Shown piece after piece: positions 1-5,756 of a DNA stretch of 12,589 nucleotides. The notes under the pieces are model-generated. The model worked only from the letters and a program-made list of their open reading frames with translations, was not told where the DNA came from and made no database searches. Position 1 is the stretch's first letter. Every line of letters begins with the position of its first letter. Source of the stretch: Candidatus Woesearchaeota archaeon (lineage in GTDB: Archaea > Nanobdellota > Nanobdellia > Woesearchaeales > WJKL01); contig JAHWIM010000008.1 of NCBI GenBank assembly GCA_019322535.1, positions 1 to 12,589 on the forward strand, in the 5' to 3' direction. Both the position numbers and the translations under genes were made by a program.

Positions 1-122
1 AATTGTAGTCTTTCTTTTGGTATTGAAGGATCATATGTCAATTTGTCTGCTGGAATAATCTGGTCAGTGTCAATCTTGTCTCCTAACTTGTATACAATTC
101 CTTTGATTATATTTTCTGTCAT
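1..122 (-). CDS. leuD: 3-isopropylmalate dehydratase small subunit, N-terminal part (runs off left edge)
   Basis: Only the first 40 codons are present. The visible protein begins MTENIIKGIVYKLGDKIDTD and continues QIIPADKL, which is the N-terminal signature of the aconitase-family swivel domain (GD-x-IDTDQIIP). In this family the small subunit pairs with LeuC and closes over the [4Fe-4S] active site to interconvert 2- and 3-isopropylmalate. It starts 5 bases after the leuC stop, with a full GAGGTGA Shine-Dalgarno lying on the end of leuC, so the two subunits are probably translated together. The loop that separates isopropylmalate from homoaconitate specificity lies outside the window, so the homoaconitase small subunit cannot be excluded. 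Confidence 0.88.
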   Translation of the reverse strand, partial: MTENIIKGIVYKLGDKIDTDQIIPADKLTYDPSIPKERLQ

Positions 123-127
123 TTTTA

Positions 128-134
128 TCACCTC
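128..134 (-). promoter_or_regulatory. Shine-Dalgarno for leuD
   Basis: On the minus strand this reads GAGGTGA, complementary to the conserved 3' end of archaeal 16S rRNA (ATCACCTC). It overlaps the leuC stop codon and lies 5 bases before the leuD ATG, which fixes that start and supports translational coupling. Confidence 0.8.
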
Positions 135-1465
135 ATGTACTCCCTAGGATCTGTTAGTACTCCTCTAAGTGCAGATGCTGCTGCTGTCAATGGTGATGCT
201 AATATAACATTTCCACTGCCCATTCTATTTGGGAAATTTCTGTTTGTTGTTGATACTCTTACATGGTCTGGTTCATTATTTATTCTGCCATAAGTGTCTA
301 CTGGTCCTCCAAGACAAGCTGCACATGATGGTTCGTAGAAACTATCCATGTTTGCTCCTGCGTCTTCAAATATTGATTTTAATGTTTTTCCATCAATAGT
401 TTGTTTTTCTATAAATCTGACAACATTCCATGTTGCAGGAACTATATAAAGTGGAATTTTTACTTTAGTACCAGCTGCATGCAATATCTTTGCTGCTGCG
501 TAGAAATCTTCTGCTTTTCCACCAGTGCAACTTCCTATATAAGCACTATCAAGTTTTAATCCTTGTTTATCTAAAACTCTTGCTATATTTTCTGGAGAAT
601 GAGGCATTGCTACGACTGGCTCTAGTGTTACTGCATCATAACTATGTTCTGAAAGATATCTTGCATCAGGATCACTTTGTAATTCTTCTATTAATCTATC
701 AAGTACTGGTTCTGATAATAGTGCTGCTCTTTTTAGCACATACTCTTTTGTTTTTTTATCAGGAGCAATTACTCCATTTCCTCCTGCTTCTATTGCCATA
801 TTGCAGACACTCATCCTTTCTTCTAAGCTTAATCTTGATATACCTTGTCCGCAGAATTCCATGCTTTTGAACTCAGCTCCGTCAACACCAATATCTCCAA
901 TTATTCTTAATATCACATCTTTTCCCATTACATAATCTGGAAATTTGTTGTCAAATCTGAACTTCATTGATTCTGGTGTATTCATTATATACAATCCTGA
1001 ACCCATTACAAGAGCACCTGTTGTATTTCCAACACCCATTGATAATGTTCCTAATGCTCCATGTGTTGTTGTATGTGAGTCTGTTCCTATTATAATCTCT
1101 CCAGGTATAACATGTCCTAGTTCAGGCAATGCTGCATGACAAACACCTGCATATGCTGGAGAATCTTTGTCATAGAAAAAAGGCAAGTCTTGTTCTTTTG
1201 CAAATTCTCTTAAAACATCAACATTTCTTGCAGCTTTTTCATCTTTTGTAAAGATATAATGGTCTGGAATTATTACTACTCTTTCTCTATCCCACACTTT
1301 TGCATTTCTACCATATTCTTTATGAAATATTCCAATTGTAGGCGGTCCGCAAACATCATGTGTCAACAAACAGCCAACTTTTACTACTGCTTCTTCTCCT
1401 GGCACTATACTTCCTTGGAATAGGTTGCGTTTTACATTCTTTTCAGTTATATTTAGTCCTGCCAT
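128..1465 (-). CDS. leuC: 3-isopropylmalate dehydratase large subunit (aconitase family)
   Basis: A 445-residue aconitase-superfamily protein, close to the length of archaeal and bacterial LeuC. The three iron-sulfur ligands are visible: Cys313 in GSCTGG, and Cys381 and Cys384 in PSCAACLGG. GTDSHTTTHG (127-136) and NRNFPNRMGSG (408-418) are family signatures that contact substrate. With LeuD it would dehydrate and rehydrate isopropylmalate in leucine synthesis. It lies between leuB (2-base gap upstream) and leuD (5-base gap downstream), so one transcript is likely. The start at 1465 has an AAGGAGG Shine-Dalgarno inside the end of leuB. LeuC, homoaconitase and methanogen chain-elongation paralogues share these motifs; the dehydrogenase next door makes leucine the first choice, but substrate is an inference. 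Confidence 0.9.
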   Translation of the reverse strand: MAGLNITEKNVKRNLFQGSIVPGEEAVVKVGCLLTHDVCGPPTIGIFHKEYGRNAKVWDRERVVIIPDHYIFTKDEKAARNVDVLREFAKEQDLPFFYDKDSPAYAGVCHAALPELGHVIPGEIIIGTDSHTTTHGALGTLSMGVGNTTGALVMGSGLYIMNTPESMKFRFDNKFPDYVMGKDVILRIIGDIGVDGAEFKSMEFCGQGISRLSLEERMSVCNMAIEAGGNGVIAPDKKTKEYVLKRAALLSEPVLDRLIEELQSDPDARYLSEHSYDAVTLEPVVAMPHSPENIARVLDKQGLKLDSAYIGSCTGGKAEDFYAAAKILHAAGTKVKIPLYIVPATWNVVRFIEKQTIDGKTLKSIFEDAGANMDSFYEPSCAACLGGPVDTYGRINNEPDHVRVSTTNRNFPNRMGSGNVILASPLTAAASALRGVLTDPREYMR

Positions 1466-1467
1466 TT

Positions 1468-3138
1468 TTATGCAGCCTCCTTAATATATTGAACAATTAA
1501 ATCTCCCATTTCCTGGGTTGATACTTTCGCATAGCCTTGCTCCCAAATATCAGGAGTTCTTGCTTTTCCAATTGCTTTTCCAATTGCTTTGTAAATCATC
1601 TGTGCTCCTTCTTTGTCTCCAAAATCTTCAAGCATCATTGCAGCGCTTCTTATCTCTGCTATTGGATTTGCTTCATTCTTGCCTGCGATATCTGGAGCGC
1701 TTCCAGCTATTTGCTCATAAATTCCAAATCCATCTGAGTTGACAGCTGAAGAAGGCATTATTCCTAATGATTTTCCAACAACTGCAGCAGCCAAATCAGT
1801 ATAAATATCACCCATCATATTTGATGCTATAACTGTTCCAAGTGAAGCAGGATCAGTAAGCAGAGTTTCAACACCTTCTTTAACATTAAGATGCCTTACA
1901 TTATATCCTTTCCTTTCAGCATCATCATTTAGGACAGTGGCCCAGAATTTGAATGTTGGAACGCCGTCAATTTCCAGTGAATCAATTGTATCAAGTCCAA
2001 GCTGGCTGTTTACTCTATTTGCAACAGAAGCCAAATCCTCAATTGTTGGTCTATCATAATCCATTGTATCATATGCATGCTCGTTTGCAATTACTCCTCT
2101 TTCGCCAAAATATAATCCACCACAAAGCTCTCTGATAAATGTTCTTTTGATTCCTTTTTCCTTTATTTCATCAAGGGCCTTTTTATTGACTGGCTTGCTT
2201 CCGCTCACAACGTCAATAATTGCCTGCAAAAAATCACCGAACATTGCATCAGCAATAACAATTGTATTTGCATAATTATGAGGTGCTTTTGCAATCTGCA
2301 TGCCTGCGTTGTCAATGATGAGCTGACCAGTTGGAACTTTGCCAGTTTCAATTATATCCAAAGCAGTAGTGCCGCAATATTTGTATCTTTGTATGAATTT
2401 GAGCTTAGCATCTGGATTAGACTGCCAGTTTGTTGCTGGGTTTAATGTAACTTGGCCCTCATATCTTTTTGCAACTTCTTCAAAAACATCACTTATCATT
2501 TTTTCAGAAACAAGGACATTGTATTTTGTTGCGCACATTATCTGTTTACCTGTTTCTTTTGCTTTTTCAAAAGCATCAGTTATGAGTGCCTCAATATCCT
2601 TCCTGCTAATCTTTTTCTCTGTCTGGCTTGAATTATAACTTGTCATTGTTGTTCCATTTAATAAAGAAGTTTCAGGACTAATTATCTCAAAACCAAAAAC
2701 TTCAACTGGTTCTCTAAATAAAATAGAATTATGAGCTAAAATTGGATCAATTATAAAAGGCCTATTATTGACAACACCATATCTTTTTCTCATCCCTAAT
2801 AATGCAAGTTCAGCTGTTCTTTTTGGCAAATCAGCTCTTCCTACTGATCCAAATAAAACAGCTCCTCTACTGTCTCTTGCCCAATCCATTGTATCTAATG
2901 CTTCTTGAGGTAATGTTAATTTTCTTTTATCTTCATCATTCCAACCATCAATCTTCTCTTTTTCTTCTTCAGACATTCCAGCTGTTGCTTTATCATATGC
3001 AGCTCCACCCATATCAGCAAACCTATAATGGAGTGTATGTCTTCTTATTTTAGCGACAGTATCAAGAACTTTAATAGCTTCTGCAACAATTTCAGGACCA
3101 ATTCCATCACCTTCAATAACTGCAATATTTTTTTCCAT
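1468..3138 (-). CDS. leuB: 3-isopropylmalate dehydrogenase homologue with duplicated domain 2
   Basis: A 556-residue member of the isopropylmalate/isocitrate dehydrogenase family, whose usual members have about 345-370. The N-terminal half of domain 1 has GDGIGPEI (10-17), Arg117 and Arg126 (equivalents of the LRK and NxRP arginines). Then come two domain-2-like segments: A, about 127-315, with K205 in KYNVL and D276 in IDNAGMQ; and B, about 316-455, with R336 and Y343 in RELCGGLYFG, and D444 and D448 in MMGDIYTD. The C-terminal half of domain 1 has GSAPDIAGK (479-487). Asp483 is the residue that favours NAD+ over NADP+; the usual His five residues before it is Ala478. There are extra insertions near 54-73 and 231-270. 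One open frame spans everything, so it is not a frameshift or two genes. The reaction is probably oxidation and decarboxylation of 3-isopropylmalate; isocitrate or homoisocitrate are alternatives. First gene of the leu operon. Confidence 0.85.
   Translation of the reverse strand: MEKNIAVIEGDGIGPEIVAEAIKVLDTVAKIRRHTLHYRFADMGGAAYDKATAGMSEEEKEKIDGWNDEDKRKLTLPQEALDTMDWARDSRGAVLFGSVGRADLPKRTAELALLGMRKRYGVVNNRPFIIDPILAHNSILFREPVEVFGFEIISPETSLLNGTTMTSYNSSQTEKKISRKDIEALITDAFEKAKETGKQIMCATKYNVLVSEKMISDVFEEVAKRYEGQVTLNPATNWQSNPDAKLKFIQRYKYCGTTALDIIETGKVPTGQLIIDNAGMQIAKAPHNYANTIVIADAMFGDFLQAIIDVVSGSKPVNKKALDEIKEKGIKRTFIRELCGGLYFGERGVIANEHAYDTMDYDRPTIEDLASVANRVNSQLGLDTIDSLEIDGVPTFKFWATVLNDDAERKGYNVRHLNVKEGVETLLTDPASLGTVIASNMMGDIYTDLAAAVVGKSLGIMPSSAVNSDGFGIYEQIAGSAPDIAGKNEANPIAEIRSAAMMLEDFGDKEGAQMIYKAIGKAIGKARTPDIWEQGYAKVSTQEMGDLIVQYIKEAA
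1476..1482 (-). promoter_or_regulatory. Shine-Dalgarno for leuC
   Basis: AAGGAGG on the minus strand lies inside the last codons of leuB, 10 bases from the leuC ATG. It sets the leuC start and indicates coupled translation within the operon. Confidence 0.75.
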
Positions 3139-3160
3139 TGAAATCTCCCCACATTATAAA

Positions 3161-3169
3161 CTATATAAA
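3161..3169 (-). promoter_or_regulatory. TATA box of the leuBCD operon (candidate)
   Basis: TTTATATAG on the minus strand is centred about 27 bases before the leuB ATG, which would put transcription start at or next to the start codon. A GGGGAGA motif just before the ATG (3144-3150) could instead act as a Shine-Dalgarno if transcription starts further up; a second TATA-like stretch near 3190-3200 would allow that. The two models cannot be separated by eye. Confidence 0.5.
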
Positions 3170-3251
3170 CAGAGAATAGGCAAAAAGAGATTATTTATAA
3201 AATTTTATATTTTTACTATTTTTAAATAGGAAAACTAACAAGAACAAGAAG

Positions 3252-3260
3252 CTTTAAATA
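3252..3260 (+). promoter_or_regulatory. TATA box for the 121-residue orphan gene
   Basis: CTTTAAATA is preceded by a purine-rich stretch (AGAACAAGAAG) that could be the BRE. It is centred about 30 bases before the ATG at 3286. There is no Shine-Dalgarno in between, so a leaderless or nearly leaderless transcript is likely. Confidence 0.6.
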
Positions 3261-3285
3261 GAACTTCATTTCTCTTCCCAGAGCT

Positions 3286-3651
3286 ATGCCAGACATCAAA
3301 GATACATTCGGACTTGATATTGAAGGTATAATTGCTAATTCAGATTGTCCATTAAACAAAACAATTTTTCCAGATCGTTTTCTCAAAAAAGGAAACTATC
3401 TACAAGATCCAACACCTCGTGAAGATCCTGATGCAGGTGAAGAAGTTTATGTTTATAGGAAAGTACTAAGCAATTATGATAAAGAGAAAAAATCAGTTCT
3501 ATTAAGCCAAGAAGGTTCTAGATTACATCCTGAATTATTAGAACAGCCTGATAGAGAATTCACATCAGCAGAACTTTTTAGTCCACCTATGGGTGACTAT
3601 ATAGTAAGAGCAAAAGATTGGGATATAAGCAAACCTGTTGACAAGGAATAA
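3286..3651 (+). CDS. hypothetical protein, 121 residues
   Basis: I do not recognise this family. The protein is soluble, mixed charged and proline-containing, with no signal peptide or membrane segment. It has a single cysteine (Cys21, in NSDCPLNK), so it is not a metal-ribbon protein. An acidic patch around 44-53 (PREDPDAGEE) is followed by a predicted strand (VYVYRKVL), a basic/charged stretch and a second hydrophobic strand near the C-terminus (YIVRAKDW). The start is supported by a correctly placed TATA box and the absence of a Shine-Dalgarno. Its stop codon ends at the base directly before the cytidylate kinase stop on the other strand. A real gene is likely because of the promoter and the full use of the space, but the function is unknown. 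Confidence 0.65.
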   Translation: MPDIKDTFGLDIEGIIANSDCPLNKTIFPDRFLKKGNYLQDPTPREDPDAGEEVYVYRKVLSNYDKEKKSVLLSQEGSRLHPELLEQPDREFTSAELFSPPMGDYIVRAKDWDISKPVDKE

Positions 3652-4185
3652 TTATTTCTTTTTGACGAATTCAAGAATTTTATCAACAACTTTTTCTGGA
3701 GTTATGTTTGTTGTGTCAACAACTAAATCATAATGCTGTTTATTATGAGGGTCTAGATTGTAATATTCTTTAAATCTCTTTTTTTCAGAAGCTTCTCTTG
3801 TTTTAATATTCTTTTTTGTGTTTTCCATATTAATATTAAGCTCTTTTCTTACTTTGTCAGCAAAAATCCTTTTTGCTCTTTCTTTGAAATCAGCATCAAT
3901 GTATATCTTTATTGATTTAGGAATAAAATGAAAACCAAGATGAGTGTCCATAATAAAATTGTCTTTATTCCTTCCTAGATTAATTTGTGTTTGGTCAACT
4001 TCTTCATCTATTGATCTGTCTTTTTCTTCTAATTTGCTTAATTCAAGCAAAGAAATCTTTCTTTGTTCTGCAATTTCTCTCTGCAAATCACCCATAGAAT
4101 AGTGTTTGTATCCAAGTTTTTTTGCTAATAACTTAGCTGCTGTTGATTTACCACTTCCTATTGTTCCGCCTATTGTTATGATCAT
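3652..4185 (-). CDS. cmk: cytidylate kinase, archaeal type
   Basis: A 177-residue P-loop kinase of the archaeal cytidylate kinase family, which is shorter than the bacterial enzyme of about 225 residues. It phosphorylates CMP or dCMP to the diphosphate using ATP, in the cytosol. The Walker A motif GGTIGSGKST covers residues 6-15. SMGDLQREIA (31-40) is the start of the nucleoside-monophosphate binding region. The segment around 128-150 (TREASEKKRFKEYYNLDP) carries the basic LID residues, and DLVVDTT (153-159) is a typical C-terminal strand. The ATG at 4185 is about 30 bases after a TATA box and has no Shine-Dalgarno, consistent with a leaderless message. It is transcribed alone, towards the orphan gene at 3286. 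Confidence 0.9.
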   Translation of the reverse strand: MIITIGGTIGSGKSTAAKLLAKKLGYKHYSMGDLQREIAEQRKISLLELSKLEEKDRSIDEEVDQTQINLGRNKDNFIMDTHLGFHFIPKSIKIYIDADFKERAKRIFADKVRKELNINMENTKKNIKTREASEKKRFKEYYNLDPHNKQHYDLVVDTTNITPEKVVDKILEFVKKK

Positions 4186-4210
4186 ATTGAATTTTGTGAT
4201 TGCATATAAT

Positions 4211-4220
4211 CATTTATAAG
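4211..4220 (-). promoter_or_regulatory. TATA box for cmk
   Basis: CTTATAAATG on the minus strand is centred about 30 bases before the cmk ATG. No Shine-Dalgarno is present, so a leader of only a few bases is expected. Confidence 0.6.
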
Positions 4221-4243
4221 TTTATCTGTGTAGTTTCATAATA

Positions 4244-4253
4244 TTTATAAATA
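4244..4253 (+). promoter_or_regulatory. TATA box for the 457-residue gene
   Basis: TTTATAAATA is centred about 52 bases before the GTG start at 4301, so transcription would begin near 4274 and leave a leader of about 27 bases. That leader contains GGTGGGA (4292-4298), a Shine-Dalgarno for the GTG start. Confidence 0.55.
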
Positions 4254-4300
4254 ATCTTTCTACTATTTAATTTCTATTTGTAATTTATAGTGGTGGGAAT

Positions 4301-5674
4301 GTGGACGAAGAGAAAGGAATAGGGCAGTTATTGGATTATATTCAATCAGATTCTAAGGAGACTCTTAAATTAGAGTTTGATTATGATATAAGCCATATGC
4401 ATGTTGCTAGAAGTCTTTCTTTTAATCATGATAGAAATCCTGTTCATCAAGAATCTTTAGAGGCAAAACTTCTTTTGTTGTCAATAGTATCTCAGGGAAT
4501 TCTTGCTGCAACTTTAAAATCAATACCTGGAATATCATCAGAAAGAGTATTTGATGTTTGTGCTGAAAAAATAAGAGCTTTGCCTGGTGTGGTAATTGCG
4601 CCAGGAATATGGCTTACTGGGCTTGCAGATAGGTATCTTACATTTCCAGATGAAAAACCCAAAAATATGCCTGATTTTCATGAGCCTAACTTAAGGCCAT
4701 TTTCCACAATAACTTATGCTAGTTCTACATATTTTGGCCCTGTGGTTGTTCCTATAGAAGGTTCTACATTAGTAAAATTATCTTTTACTGCAAAGAAAAA
4801 GAAAAAGAAAGGTATAAGTGCAACTGAAATAAATTTTCAAATCAAAGCAGAGGATTTTTTAGGCAATGAAAGAAGAGCTCAAAGAACAAAAATGGATGTT
4901 TTTCCAGGAAATACAGATCCTGGTTTAATAGTTAAATTCTATGCTGATGGAATTAAAGGTTTAACAGATATAAGAACAAGATATAGAGAAGGAGAACCAG
5001 CTCAAATTAATGGAGAAGAAAGTATATTTACTAAATCACATTCAACTTATGTTCCTCCGGATGATTACAGTAATTATGGTGTTAGTATTGGAAGAGAAGG
5101 TATTGGAGATGTATATAATGCAATAAGCTCGCTTGCTTTGCAAACAAAGATTCCAAGAGTTTTATTTATGGCATTAACTGGTTTTGGCAAGGCAGGAAAA
5201 TATATAGCTGCAAGTAATGGTTATTATATGCCTCCTACGAAACAAGAAGGCGAAACAGAAGAAGAAAGAGTAGCAAGAGAAGAACTTGCTTTAGAACGAT
5301 TTAAGAAAGAACAAGAAAGATTAGACGCTTTAGTTGATTACAAAGAAATAAGCAATTGTTCAAATACTCTTCTAGATCTTTTAATAAAACAAAAGAGAAT
5401 GTATATAAGCCAAAAAACTTTTTTTGTTCCAGGCCAGGAAGTTAAACCTACTGATAATTTTACATTAAATGTTTCTCTTGAGAGTTATAATCCTGAAACT
5501 GGTCAGCATAGATTTATTTCAGAAGCAAATACTGAAAAAGGATTATTGTCATGGAGAGAGGGGAAAAGAATAATGATAGGAGAGACAATGATAAGTGCAA
5601 CACCTTTGATGACAATGGAATTGATAAAATATTTAAGGCATTTTGGTGTTGGAATGAAACTACAAAGTTTCTAA
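4301..5674 (+). CDS. hypothetical protein, 457 residues, GTG start
   Basis: I do not recognise this family. It is a long soluble protein with no signal peptide and no clear membrane helix. Visible pieces are an N-terminal region with a hydrophobic helix-like stretch (about 55-72), a run of six lysines at 165-170 between predicted beta strands, and a central region rich in Gly, Tyr and charged residues. A highly charged helix at about 310-345 (KQEGETEEERVAREELALER and on) probably forms a coiled coil. There are only two cysteines (Cys86, and another after the charged helix), so no metal-binding cluster. GTG is chosen as start because GGTGGGA sits just before it and a TATA box lies further up. 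It is followed by an 82-base gap and then the thermosome gene, which appears to have its own signals. Function is unknown. Confidence 0.75.
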   Translation: MDEEKGIGQLLDYIQSDSKETLKLEFDYDISHMHVARSLSFNHDRNPVHQESLEAKLLLLSIVSQGILAATLKSIPGISSERVFDVCAEKIRALPGVVIAPGIWLTGLADRYLTFPDEKPKNMPDFHEPNLRPFSTITYASSTYFGPVVVPIEGSTLVKLSFTAKKKKKKGISATEINFQIKAEDFLGNERRAQRTKMDVFPGNTDPGLIVKFYADGIKGLTDIRTRYREGEPAQINGEESIFTKSHSTYVPPDDYSNYGVSIGREGIGDVYNAISSLALQTKIPRVLFMALTGFGKAGKYIAASNGYYMPPTKQEGETEEERVAREELALERFKKEQERLDALVDYKEISNCSNTLLDLLIKQKRMYISQKTFFVPGQEVKPTDNFTLNVSLESYNPETGQHRFISEANTEKGLLSWREGKRIMIGETMISATPLMTMELIKYLRHFGVGMKLQSF

Positions 5675-5685
5675 AAAAACCACAA

Positions 5686-5692
5686 TTTTTTT
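5686..5692 (+). terminator. T-tract after the 457-residue gene (candidate)
   Basis: Seven consecutive T on the coding strand, 12 bases after the stop codon. Archaeal RNA polymerase can terminate at such tracts without a hairpin. The same bases overlap a TATA-like sequence for the next gene, so either role is possible. Confidence 0.35.
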
Positions 5693-5697
5693 AAAAG
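5688..5697 (+). promoter_or_regulatory. possible TATA box for the thermosome gene
   Basis: TTTTTAAAAG would place transcription start near 5718 and give a leader of about 38 bases that includes the GGGGGATGA motif before the start codon. It is a weak match; TTATTATTAATAAA (5723-5736) is a competing AT-rich element that would give a leaderless message. Confidence 0.3.
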
Positions 5698-5744
5698 ACT
5701 TGCTATTCACAGAAATACTGTCTTATTATTAATAAACAAATAAC

Positions 5745-5753
5745 GGGGGATGA
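5745..5753 (+). promoter_or_regulatory. Shine-Dalgarno-like element for the thermosome gene
   Basis: GGGGGATGA ends 3 bases before the ATG at 5757 and resembles the GGAGGTGA consensus with two changes. It favours the 5757 start and a message with a leader. Confidence 0.5.
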
Positions 5754-5756
5754 AAT

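Noticed and set aside
490..3053. Several plus-strand open frames across leuB and leuC
   Set aside because: They lie antisense to strongly conserved genes, are Leu/Phe-rich or low-complexity, and have no promoter or ribosome site.
1468..3138. Two separate or frameshifted genes merged into one long dehydrogenase
   Set aside because: The frame is open throughout, domain 1 motifs occur only once and are split around the two domain 2 copies, and the catalytic losses are complementary; a fusion of two whole genes would repeat domain 1.
1468..3138. Membership of the known monomeric isocitrate dehydrogenase family (~740 residues)
   Set aside because: The protein is nearly 200 residues shorter and its motifs (RELCGGLYFG, GSAPDIAGK) are those of the LeuB branch, not of that family as I know it.
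4787..4814. The A-rich lysine run in the 457-residue gene as a programmed frameshift site
   Set aside because: The codons alternate AAG and AAA, so there is no long A homopolymer, and no overlapping frame follows.
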